46,902 nt of DNA from Paludibacteraceae bacterium (GTDB lineage Bacteria > Bacteroidota > Bacteroidia > Bacteroidales > Paludibacteraceae). How positions within the stretch are numbered: the first letter of the stretch is position 1; every line of letters starts with the position of its first letter. The position numbers and the translations under genes were made by a program. The stretch lies in the NCBI GenBank assembly GCA_017479885.1, contig JAFVBR010000040.1, positions 1 through 46,902 of the forward strand. The letters run 5' to 3'. The notes beneath the pieces are model-generated. The model was not told the DNA's origin and searched no databases. It was given only the letters and a program-made list of their open reading frames with translations. Below, one piece after another: positions 24,420 through 33,400 of the stretch.

Positions 24420-24507
24420 TTATTGGTCTGTTATTGGTTGATTATTGGACGATTATTGGTAGATTATTGGATGATTATTGGTAGATTATTGGTAGATTAC
24501 CGGTCTG
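24420..24507. repeat. 11-bp tandem repeat, eight copies, between divergent promoters
   Basis: Eight uninterrupted 11-bp units, mostly TTATTGG followed by four variable bases (TCTG, TTGA, ACGA, TAGA, ATGA, TAGA, TAGA), the last degenerate (TTACCGGTCTG). The period is close to one helical turn, so all units face the same side of the DNA. It lies between the DUF5063 promoter and the galactanase promoter. Confidence 0.93.
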
Positions 24508-24529
24508 TTTGCCGATTTCCCCCCTCTCT

Positions 24530-24561
24530 CTTGCATAAAAGCAAAAAATATCTTACCTTTG
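24530..24561 (+). promoter_or_regulatory. Promoter of the GH53 galactanase gene
   Basis: CTTG (24530-24533), 20-nt spacer, TACCTTTG (24554-24561), with a predicted start near 24568 and a leader of about 43 nt. Confidence 0.75.
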
Positions 24562-24610
24562 CCCCTCGAAACAGACAACCGGATATACGCACTCAAACTG
24601 ATATCAACCT

Positions 24611-25858
24611 ATGAAACGCAACATCATTCTTACCTTTGTCCTCTTTTTCTCCATCCTCACTATTGCGCAAACCAAGTATGTCGGCGGCGACATCTCCATG
24701 CTCCCCTCCTATGAGGCTGCCAACGTTGCATACAAAGATGCCGAAGGCAAGAAAATCACCAATCTTATAGAGTTCTTCCGCGACAAGGCAGGCTACAACA
24801 TTGCTCGTGTGCGCCTCTTCGTCAATCCCGACAAAACCGATGTCGGCGTCGTGCAGGATCTCCAATATGCCGTCGCTCTCTCCAAGCGTATCAAAGACGC
24901 AGGACTCGCACTCATGTTCGATTTCCATTACTCCGACACTTGGGCGGACCCGAGCAACCAATGGACTCCCGCTGCATGGACAAGCATTCCTCAGACTGCT
25001 CTCCCCGACACCGTCTATCAATACACCAAACGGGTGCTCGAAACACTGGTCGCTGAAGGTGCTGCACCCGACTTTATACAGACCGGCAATGAGATTTCGT
25101 ATGGTATGCTCTGGGGACCAAAGGGCACCAAGACATATTACTGCCACTACGACAAAGATGCCAACTGGGCACGCTTCGTCCAACTGCTGCAGAGCGCAGG
25201 CAAGGCTTGCCGCGAGATATGCCCTGATGCAAAGATTATTATCCACACCGAGCGAACCAACAACTGGGGAGGTACACAGAAAATCTACAACCGGCTCGCC
25301 TCTGTTGACTACGATGTCATCGGTCTCAGCTACTACCCCGAGTGGCATGGCGACCTCAGCAGCCTCAAAAGCATCCTCAACAACATACATGCAAATTTCA
25401 GCGATAAAGAGATAATGATTGTCGAAACAGGCTACTACAACAACTGGTATCCCGAAAACGCCACCTACAAACTCACCTCCACATGGCCTGCTTCGCCTGA
25501 CGGACAGAAGAAGTTCCTCGACGACTTGGTGGCTGCTGTCAAAGACATGGACTTTATGAAAAGCATCCTCTATTGGTTCCCTGAGGAGAACCCTTATCAG
25601 AATCGCGTTTACGAACCTTGGTACAACCACGGACTTTTCAACCCCAATACAGGTCAGGTGTCCGATGCACTCTTCTCTCTGCAGACGCTTAGAGGACTGC
25701 CCACCGCTGTCGAAACAGTCGGCATCGATGCTGCCTCCCGTTTCCCCTCGCCTCAGGATGCCCCCTTCGTCTATACCGTTGACGGTCGCTCTGTCTCCAA
25801 CAACGGCAACCTCCCGCAGGGAATCTACATACACAACGGCAAAAAATACATTCGCTGA
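24611..25858 (+). CDS. Arabinogalactan endo-beta-1,4-galactanase, GH53
   Basis: GH53 enzymes cut beta-1,4-galactan side chains of pectin. 415 residues: signal peptide (IILTFVLFFSILTIAQ), TIM-barrel start YVGGDISMLPSYEA, RVRLFVNP, MFDFHYSDTWADPSNQ, acid/base Glu161 in TGNEISYGMLWGP, and nucleophile Glu272 in IMIVETGYYNNW. The last 30 residues (VDGRSVSNNGNLPQGIYIHNGKK) look like a type IX secretion C-terminal tail. No SusC/SusD genes flank it, so it is not part of a standard polysaccharide utilisation locus. It may be co-transcribed with the BtuB-like gene 65 bp downstream. Confidence 0.92.
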   Translation: MKRNIILTFVLFFSILTIAQTKYVGGDISMLPSYEAANVAYKDAEGKKITNLIEFFRDKAGYNIARVRLFVNPDKTDVGVVQDLQYAVALSKRIKDAGLALMFDFHYSDTWADPSNQWTPAAWTSIPQTALPDTVYQYTKRVLETLVAEGAAPDFIQTGNEISYGMLWGPKGTKTYYCHYDKDANWARFVQLLQSAGKACREICPDAKIIIHTERTNNWGGTQKIYNRLASVDYDVIGLSYYPEWHGDLSSLKSILNNIHANFSDKEIMIVETGYYNNWYPENATYKLTSTWPASPDGQKKFLDDLVAAVKDMDFMKSILYWFPEENPYQNRVYEPWYNHGLFNPNTGQVSDALFSLQTLRGLPTAVETVGIDAASRFPSPQDAPFVYTVDGRSVSNNGNLPQGIYIHNGKKYIR

Positions 25859-25913
25859 CACTTTTCATCTATTGTCATGCATTACTGACCATACTGAAAA
25901 ATAAACACTGTTT

Positions 25914-25929
25914 TTGCATTGTAATGCAA
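25914..25929. promoter_or_regulatory. Inverted repeat over the start codon of the BtuB-like gene
   Basis: TTGCATT (25914-25920) and AATGCAA (25923-25929) are perfect arms around GT. The repeat includes the ATG at 25924 and overlaps a weak promoter-like TGTTTTTG (25909-25916). It could be an operator or a start-masking hairpin; no riboswitch is visible upstream. Confidence 0.4.
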
Positions 25930-28023
25930 TGCATACTCTTGAACAAGTATATACTATATATTGCCTCTTTATTATTGCCGCTGACACTACTGGCACAAAC
26001 AGACTGCACTGCAGACTCCCTGGCGCAGCAGTTGCGCATTGACGAAGTCACTGTCACTGCCAAACGACGCGCTGAACCTGTCGTACCTGCACAGATACTG
26101 GAGGGGGACCGGCTGCAAGCACTTTCCACCTACTCGGTTGCCGATGCAGTGCGCTATTTCTCAGGTGTACAACTCAAAGACTATGGCGGAGTCGGAGGAC
26201 TCAAAACCGTTGATCTCCGCAGTATGGGCACCCACCACCTCGGAGTCTTCTACGACGGCATAGAGATAGGTAATGCGCAAAACGGTGTGGTGGACCTTTG
26301 CAAGTTCTCCATGGATAACATCGAACGCGTATCGCTTTACAACGGGCAGAAAGCTGAGATATTCCAGTCCGCCAAAGACTTCGGCAGTGCGGGCACTCTC
26401 TATTTGCGCACCCGCAGACCGCGCTTCGAACCCGGCAAGAACTTCAATCTCATGCTCACCATGAAAGCAGGTACTTTCGGACTTGCCAACCCCTCGGTTC
26501 TCTACGAACAACGAATCACCGACAACATACATTTCTCCGCCAATGCCGAGTACCAGTATGCACACGGACGATACCATTTCCGCTACCGCCGCGTAATGCC
26601 TGACCGCACCGTTGCTTGGGACACTACCGCTGTCCGGCAGAACGGCGATGTCAATGCATGGCGCGCAGAAGCAGGTTTCTTCGGATATATGCCGCAAGGC
26701 AAATGGCACGTGAAAGGCTATTTCTATCAGTCGGAGAAAGGTATCCCGGGAGCCATAGTGAACAATGTCTGGACCAACGCACAACGGCAGTGGGACAGAA
26801 ACGCCTTTGTGCAGGCTTCTTACATGCAGACTCTTGCACCGGGTTACGACATCAAGGCTGCTGCCAAATACTCCAATGACAGACTGCGGTATCTCAACCC
26901 CGACACTACTCTGCTCTATATCGACAACACCTTTCTGCAGCAGGAGATATACATCACTCTTGCCAACCGTCTCCATCTGGCAGGACGCAATGCCATCTTA
27001 TCCGGGATGCGCAACTCGCAGGCGGCATGGGATTTCAATCTGTCTGTTGATTGGCAATGGAATACTCTCGATGCCGACCTCAAGAACTTTGTTTTCCCCA
27101 CCCGTAATACACTTATGTTTGCAGCCGCCACTGCCGTTGACTGGAAATGGCTGAGGGCACAGGCAAGCATACTCGGCACCTATGTGCACGACCGCCTCCG
27201 ATACCCGAGTGCCACTACCAAAGCAGGCACTGAAAACAGACTCGAATGGTCGCCCGCTGTCTTTCTCAGCTACCAGCCCTATCTGCCGGAAGAACTATAC
27301 CTGCGCGCCTTCTGGAAGCGAAACCTTCGTATGCCCACCTTCAACGACCTCTACTATACCGATGTCGGCAATATCGCTCTGCAGCCGGAACAATGCACAC
27401 AATACGACGGCGGAGCTGAATACACCAGAACATGGCAGAAGGGAGTCATGAGACAGGTCAGACTACGTGCTGACGGATATTTCAACCAAATACACAACAA
27501 GATTGTGGCTATACCCAAGGGCAACGGGCAATACCGATGGATGATGATGAACCTCGGATACGTGGAAATCAGAGGTGTTGACGTGAATGCCGGTTTAACC
27601 CTCTGCCCTATCAACGAGTGGTTGATATCTGCCAATCTGACTTACACCTACCAGCGCGCACAAGATTTCACCAATCCCGACGAGATAACCTACGGAGGAC
27701 AGATTGCCTACATACCGTGGCACAGCGGCTCGGTGGCTGCAAGCACTTCATGGCGCGGACTGACGCTCAATTACTCGTTCATATACGTAGGCGAACGCTA
27801 TCACAACTCTGCCAATATCCCGCAAAACTACGAGCAACCATGGTACACCCACGACCTCTCCGTTTCCTACGACTGGCAACTGCCCGCAACTAAAAACAAC
27901 CTGTCGCCCCGTCTGCATTTCGCTGTGGAAATCAACAACATGCTCAACCAGCAATATGAAGTGATTCTCAACTACCCCATGCCCGGCATCAACGGCAAAG
28001 GAATAGTCAAACTTATGTTATAA
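25924..28023 (+). CDS. TonB-dependent receptor, BtuB-like
   Basis: 699 residues: signal peptide (YIASLLLPLTLLAQ), TonB-box-like DEVTVTAKRRAEP (about 39-51), and plug domain (VADAVRYFSGVQLKDYGGVG, GVFYDGIEIGNAQNGVVDL, GSAGTLYLRTRRP). The barrel ends INNMLNQQYEVILNYPMPG before the last strand. There is no SusC-type N-terminal extension. Pairing with a downstream propeller lipoprotein matches the BtuB-BtuG cobalamin uptake pairs of Bacteroides. The ligand is inferred from that pairing only; no cobalamin riboswitch is seen. The ATG at 25924 is the only Met in the signal region. Confidence 0.8.
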   Translation: MQCILLNKYILYIASLLLPLTLLAQTDCTADSLAQQLRIDEVTVTAKRRAEPVVPAQILEGDRLQALSTYSVADAVRYFSGVQLKDYGGVGGLKTVDLRSMGTHHLGVFYDGIEIGNAQNGVVDLCKFSMDNIERVSLYNGQKAEIFQSAKDFGSAGTLYLRTRRPRFEPGKNFNLMLTMKAGTFGLANPSVLYEQRITDNIHFSANAEYQYAHGRYHFRYRRVMPDRTVAWDTTAVRQNGDVNAWRAEAGFFGYMPQGKWHVKGYFYQSEKGIPGAIVNNVWTNAQRQWDRNAFVQASYMQTLAPGYDIKAAAKYSNDRLRYLNPDTTLLYIDNTFLQQEIYITLANRLHLAGRNAILSGMRNSQAAWDFNLSVDWQWNTLDADLKNFVFPTRNTLMFAAATAVDWKWLRAQASILGTYVHDRLRYPSATTKAGTENRLEWSPAVFLSYQPYLPEELYLRAFWKRNLRMPTFNDLYYTDVGNIALQPEQCTQYDGGAEYTRTWQKGVMRQVRLRADGYFNQIHNKIVAIPKGNGQYRWMMMNLGYVEIRGVDVNAGLTLCPINEWLISANLTYTYQRAQDFTNPDEITYGGQIAYIPWHSGSVAASTSWRGLTLNYSFIYVGERYHNSANIPQNYEQPWYTHDLSVSYDWQLPATKNNLSPRLHFAVEINNMLNQQYEVILNYPMPGINGKGIVKLML

Positions 28024-28041
28024 CACCTGTCAGCAACAATC

Positions 28042-29178
28042 ATGAAACCGCACAAAGTCATCATACCAAGCATCCTGCTTTGCATTCTCCTCTACGGCTG
28101 CAGAGGCGACATTGTTGTCTATCCCTCCGAAAACGAACAACACGGCGACTCGCTCACATCCTCCTACGCCGGATTCTACCTGCTCAACGAAGGCAATATG
28201 GGGAGCAACAAAGCCACTCTTGACTATTACGACCTCTCCACCGCCACCTATACCCGCAATCTCTATTCCGAGCGTAACCCTTCTGTGCCGCTCTCGCTCG
28301 GTGATGTGGGCAACGACCTTCGTATCTATGGCAACCGGCTGTACGCAGTCATCAATGTTTCCAACAAAATAGAAGTAATGACAGCCGACTCTGCCATCAG
28401 AATCGGACAAATCGACATACCCAACTGCCGTTATCTGGCCTTCCACGGGCAATACGGCTACATAACCTCGTATGCCGGACCTGTGCAGATAGGCAAACAG
28501 CATGCACAGATTGGCTACGTGGCACGCTTCGACACCGCCACTCTGCTCATTACCGACACCTGCCTTGTAGGCTACCAGCCTGACGGACTATGCATATCGG
28601 GTGATAAACTGTATGTTGCCAACTCAGGCGGATATATGTCGCCTGACTATGAATCCACACTCTCTGTCATCAACCTCACTTCTTTCAAGGAAGAACAACG
28701 TATAGAAGTGGCACCCAATCTGCATTATGTTCATGCCGACCAATACGGCAAACTGTGGGTAAGCAGCCGCGGTAATTACGCCGACCGTCCCTCACGCCTT
28801 TATTGCGTTGACCCCGACCTGCAACAGGTTGTTGACTCGGTGGATGCACCGGTAAGCAACTTATGCATCTCAGGCGACTCGCTCTATTTCTTCGGAGAGC
28901 AGTTCAATTGGGAAACACTGCAGGAAGAAACATTCTACGGCATTGTGGACATCACCACTCGCCAACTACTCACCGGCAATTTCATTACCGACGACACCCG
29001 TCTGCAGAAACCTTACGGTATCGCCGTCAACCCCGCAACATCAGATATACTCCTCACCGATGCCAAAGACTACGTCACACCCGGTACTCTCTACTGCCTT
29101 GGTATCGACGGCAAACAGAAATGGCAGGTCCGCACAGGCGATATACCCGCACACGTTGCCTTCCTGAAAAAACAATAG
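28042..29178 (+). CDS. Surface beta-propeller lipoprotein, BtuG-like
   Basis: 378 residues: lipoprotein signal with lipobox LLYGC (Cys20), then YncE-like propeller blades (FYLLNEGNMGSNKATLDYYD, NDLRIYGNRLYAVINVSNKI, PDGLCISGDKLYVANSGGY, KPYGIAVNPATSDILLTDAK). In Bacteroides, surface proteins of this build (BtuG) hold cobalamin and cap the BtuB barrel. The gene follows the BtuB-like gene by 18 bp. The domain and location are well supported; cobalamin as the ligand is inference from family and context. Confidence 0.7.
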   Translation: MKPHKVIIPSILLCILLYGCRGDIVVYPSENEQHGDSLTSSYAGFYLLNEGNMGSNKATLDYYDLSTATYTRNLYSERNPSVPLSLGDVGNDLRIYGNRLYAVINVSNKIEVMTADSAIRIGQIDIPNCRYLAFHGQYGYITSYAGPVQIGKQHAQIGYVARFDTATLLITDTCLVGYQPDGLCISGDKLYVANSGGYMSPDYESTLSVINLTSFKEEQRIEVAPNLHYVHADQYGKLWVSSRGNYADRPSRLYCVDPDLQQVVDSVDAPVSNLCISGDSLYFFGEQFNWETLQEETFYGIVDITTRQLLTGNFITDDTRLQKPYGIAVNPATSDILLTDAKDYVTPGTLYCLGIDGKQKWQVRTGDIPAHVAFLKKQ

Positions 29179-29198
29179 AAAAACACTGACACACCCGC

Positions 29199-29270
29199 AA
29201 TTGTCAATAGTAAATCGTCAATTGTCAATAGTAAATAGTCAATAGTAAAATAGTCAAATAGTAAATATAC
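29199..29270. repeat. Irregular AT-rich tandem repeat upstream of aroB
   Basis: Units built from TCAATAGTAAAT and TCAATTG recur with small length changes up to four bases before the aroB ATG. No TTTG/TAnnTTTG promoter is visible within it. Confidence 0.8.
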
Positions 29271-29273
29271 ATT

Positions 29274-30338
29274 ATGGTTACTGACCTCGACCTCGCTCTT
29301 CGCAATGCAGTCGGACTCAGAAAGAGCAACGACATATACGTGCTTACCGACGACAATTCACAAAAGTATTGTCTGCCTTTGGTTCGTCAGACACTGGAAC
29401 TGGCAGACTCGCATATCCTCTGCCTGCCGCATGGAGAAGAACAGAAGACTCTTGCTTCTGTTGAGACTATATGGCAGTTTCTTATCAATCAGCACGCCAC
29501 CCGCCGCTCTCTCCTTCTTATTGTCGGCGGAGGAGTTCTGACCGATATGGGAGGTTTTGCCGCCTCCACATTCAAGCGAGGCATTCCTTATGTAAACATA
29601 CCAACAACCTTGCTCGCTATGGTTGATGCGGCACAAGGAGGCAAAACAGGATTCGACTATTGCGGACTCAAAAACGAGATTGGCATGTTTGCTTCACCCA
29701 AAGACACCATCGTCTATCCGCCATTCCTCAAAACCTTGCCTCATGAGCAACTCCTCTCAGGATATGCAGAGATGCTCAAGCATGCACTCATCGCCTCTCC
29801 TCTCGAACTCATTCACGTACTCGCATTCAACCTCGACGATATCGATTGGGAGATATTTGCCGAACTGATACAGCGCTCTATCGACATCAAGCAGTACATT
29901 GTGGAGCAAGACACCGAAGAAACAGGACTGCGCAAGTCGCTCAATTTCGGGCATACCGTCGGACATGCACTCGAAGAGTACTATCTGAGCCACAGACCTG
30001 AACCAGGCAACGACAGGCCTGCAGCATCTCCTCTCACTCACGGATACGCCGTGATGTATGGCATTGTGGCAGAGTTGTATCTCTCAGTCAGCAAACTTTC
30101 TCTGCCGCAGCAGACACTGACGCAGGTGGCACATTTCATGACCGAGCACTACGGCAAACCGGTATGCCCCTGCAAGGACTACTCCGTTCTCATCGACCTT
30201 ATGCGCCACGACAAGAAGAACAACTCCGACTCGGAAATCAACTTCTCACTTCTCCGTCAGGTGGGCAACTGCCGTATTGACCAGCATTGCAGCGAACAGG
30301 AGATAACCGAAGCCCTGGATTTCCTGTTCAACCTATAA
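29274..30338 (+). CDS. aroB: 3-dehydroquinate synthase
   Basis: The second step of the shikimate pathway (DAHP to 3-dehydroquinate; NAD and Zn or Co dependent). 354 residues with LLLIVGGGVLTDMGGFAAST (NAD loop), YVNIPTTLLAMVDAAQGGKT, GYAEMLKHALI (metal Glu), LNFGHTVGHALEEYY (metal His) and HGYAVMYGI. Length and motifs are complete. It is functionally unrelated to the upstream uptake genes, and the repeat-filled 95-bp gap shows no promoter. Confidence 0.95.
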   Translation: MVTDLDLALRNAVGLRKSNDIYVLTDDNSQKYCLPLVRQTLELADSHILCLPHGEEQKTLASVETIWQFLINQHATRRSLLLIVGGGVLTDMGGFAASTFKRGIPYVNIPTTLLAMVDAAQGGKTGFDYCGLKNEIGMFASPKDTIVYPPFLKTLPHEQLLSGYAEMLKHALIASPLELIHVLAFNLDDIDWEIFAELIQRSIDIKQYIVEQDTEETGLRKSLNFGHTVGHALEEYYLSHRPEPGNDRPAASPLTHGYAVMYGIVAELYLSVSKLSLPQQTLTQVAHFMTEHYGKPVCPCKDYSVLIDLMRHDKKNNSDSEINFSLLRQVGNCRIDQHCSEQEITEALDFLFNL

Positions 30339-30383
30339 CTCTCAGGCAGCCTCAACAGACAATAATTGTCAATATTCATCCAT

Positions 30384-30416
30384 AACAAAGGAGCCGCAAA
30401 TTGCAGCTCCTTTGTT
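30384..30416. terminator. Bidirectional terminator between aroB and the giant gene
   Basis: AACAAAGGAGC (30384-30394) and GCTCCTTTGTT (30406-30416) are perfect 11-base arms. The stem ends in T-rich sequence on both strands (TTTGTTTCTG plus, TTTGTTATGG minus). It is placed midway between two convergent genes. Confidence 0.85.
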
Positions 30417-30437
30417 TCTGTATTCTTGACAATACCA

Positions 30438-33400
30438 TTAAGGTATCATCACTCTTACTGTCCAGTTGCCGTTGCTCAACAGGAATACTCCCTTCTGCAG
30501 ACGGTTGAAATCAACGTCACCCGTTGTGTAACCTACCAACTGGCCCGATGCTCCGTAGATGTAGATCGTCTTGCCGCTCAAGTTGCGGATCATTCCGTTC
30601 TCATATACTGCATCATTGTCGTTGATATCCTCCAGACGAGTGCCTGTATCCTTCACGAAGTTGGCAGTCAGGGTCATATTCTCAGTGATGGTGATAGTGC
30701 GCTCTGCAGCGGCAGTATCGTCATCACTCCAGCCTGTAAACTTATAGCCGGTGTTGGCAGTAGCCGTGATGGTCAACTCTGTGCCATACTCATACTCGCC
30801 TGTCTCTGCACCAAGGATCTTACCCATATCCTCATCGTTGACCTCAAGAGTCAATGTGTACTTGTTCTTGACCTCAGAGAACGTTGCATTGTAGGTAGCG
30901 TTGCCTGCTACGGTTGCCACTACGGCAGGAGTCCAGCCGGTGAACGTGTAAGTATATTCTGCCGTTGCAGGTTTGGTCGGGTCAGCAGGTACTACAACAC
31001 TCTCGCCATAATGATACTTCTCACTCGAGATTACCGTCTCATCTTCATTGACGAAGGTGACAGTGTACTCAATGTAAGTTGCATCATAGGTGGCTGTGTA
31101 AGTAGTTGCTTCCGTTACCTCTACTACTGCAGGTGTCCAAGCCTTGAACGTGTAAGTGTAGGTATTGTCGGCATCCTTCTGAGGTGTCGCACCTGTGTAT
31201 TCGGGCATTACACCGTACTCTACGTCAGTCTTCTGGAGCTCTGTACCGTCTTCGTTCCGGAAGATGACTGTGTACTTGTTGGTCGTTTCGGTATAAGTGG
31301 CAGTGTAAGTCACATCGCCTGTTACTGCACTTATCTCCGGAGTCCAAGCCTTGAACGTGTAAGTGTACTGAGCGGTAGCTGCCTTCTGAGGAGTCTCACC
31401 ATTGTACTCAGGTGTGGCACCGTACTCTACGTTCTCGTCTTTCTCCAGTTCTGCACCGCCTTCGTTTACCCAGGTTACGGTGTACTTGTTGATGGTGAAT
31501 GTACCCGTGATGGTCACATCGTTTGCAGGCATTGTGGTCGGCACTTCGCTCCAGCCGCTGAAAGTGTAACCTGTCTTCACAGGCTCTGCCTCGGCGGTAA
31601 TAGCGGCGTTGTACTCTACCTCGTACTTCTTGTACTCTTCACCGTCAACCGTGTAAACCAAGTTGTACTTGTTGATGGTGAATGTACCCGTGATGGTCAC
31701 ATCGTTTGCAGGCATTGTGGTCGGCACTTCGCTCCAGCCGCTGAACGTGTAACCTGTCTTCTCAGGTGCTGCCTCGGCGGTAATAGCGGCGTTGTACTCT
31801 ACCTCGTACTTCTTGTACTCCTCACCGTCAACCATGTAAACCAAGTTATACTTGTTGATAGTGAACGTACCCGTGATGGTCACATCGTTTGCAGGCATTG
31901 TGGTCGGCACTTCGCTCCAGCCGCTGAAAGTGTAACCTGTCTTCACAGGCTCTGCCTCGGCGGTAATAGCGGCGTTGTACTCTACCTCGTACTTCTTGTA
32001 CTCCTCACCGTCAACCATGTAAACCAGGTTGTACTTGTTGATGGTGAACGTACCCGTGATGGTCACATCATTTGCAGGCATCGTGGTCGGCACTTCGCTC
32101 CAGCCGCTGAACGTGTAACCCGTCTTCTCAGGTGCTGCCTCGGCGGTGATGGCGGCGTTGTACTCTACCTCGTACTTCTTGTACTCCTCACCGTCAACCG
32201 TGTAAACCAAGTTGTACTTGTTGATAGTAAACTTAGCATTGACATCAAGATTGTCGGTAATCTCGTTGAATGTCTTGTCCCAACCGGTGAACGTATAACC
32301 CGTCTTCTCAGGTGCAACAGGTGTAGTGGCGGCACTGCCGTACTCTACGCTCTGTACGTCGCCGTACTGTACGTCGTCAACATAGAACGTGACATTGTAC
32401 TTGTTGATGGTCTGGTCGTATGTCGCTATGTATTCAGCATCGGCTGTTGCATTGACCACTGCAGGAGCCCATGCCTTGAACGTGTAGCTGTACTGCTTGT
32501 CGCCCTGGCGGGTCGGGTCGGCTGGTATGGTCGGCATGGTGCCGCACTCTACTGCACTCTCGCCTGTCAGTGTGGAGATAACGCGGCCGTCATAATCCTT
32601 GAAGATGACAGTGTATTTCTTAACTGCAAACTCAGCGGTTATTGTCACATCGCCTACAGGCATCGTGAACTTGCCGTCGGTTACTGCCACGGTGTTCTCA
32701 CCCTGTTTAACCACGAGTGAGGTCAGTTCCAGACAGTCGTCGGCCGGAGTGACGGTAACTGCTACCTCTTCGCCCCATGCCACGTTCTCTTCGGCTACAG
32801 ACACTGTGCCGTTGCCGCTGTTGGATATCTCAATATTGTACTTAACCTTGGCAGCCTTATCGAAGGTGGCGGTGTAAGTCTTATCCTTTGTTACGGTGCT
32901 TATGCCGGGTGACCATGCGCTGAAGGTGTAAGTGTACTGAGCATCCTGAGCCTTTTCAGGTGTTGCACCCTTGTATTCGGGTGTTGCACCATACTCAAGC
33001 GTTTCACGTTGCAGTTCTGTGCCATCCTCGTTAACGAAGAGTATCACATACTTGTTTACAACCTTATTGTATGTTGCATGATATGTTGCCTCGCCTGTTA
33101 CGGCTTCCAGTTCAGGAGTCCAGCCTGCGAACTCATACGAGTACTGTGCATTGCCCTCTTTGGTCGGAACCTTGGTGGTTGACGGCATCTCGCCATATTC
33201 TACCAATACCTCGTCTATCAGAGTCTCATCTTCGTCCCTGAAGGTGATCGTGTATGCATTGGTTACGCCTTTGAACGTTGCCTTATAGGTGGCAGGTCCG
33301 TCAACAGCAACTATTTCAGGTTCCCAACCTTGGAAGGTATAACTGTACTCGCCGTTCTTCTCGCGCTGCGGAGTAGCACCCTGATAGTTAGGCGTAGCGC

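Noticed and set aside
24593-25861. 422-codon minus-strand frame opposite the galactanase
   Set aside because: The plus strand encodes a complete GH53 enzyme with catalytic residues; the antisense product matches nothing.
25859-25923. Cobalamin riboswitch before the BtuB-like gene
   Set aside because: Only 65 bp of spacer is available, and no B12-box-like sequence is present.
24611-29178. SusC/SusD polysaccharide utilisation locus
   Set aside because: The receptor lacks the SusC N-terminal extension, no SusD-like gene is present, and the lipoprotein is a beta-propeller.
31493-32227. CRISPR array
   Set aside because: The 183-bp units are coding and nearly identical throughout; there is no short-repeat/unique-spacer alternation. 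The 7- and 11-bp arrays have no spacers.
30366-32720. 784-codon open frame on the plus strand opposite the giant gene
   Set aside because: It is antisense to the repeat region; repeats lacking stops on one strand create long frames on the other. The product is Cys/Val/Leu-rich with repeats mirroring the sense gene, and has no signal or domain. The sense frame has clear domains.
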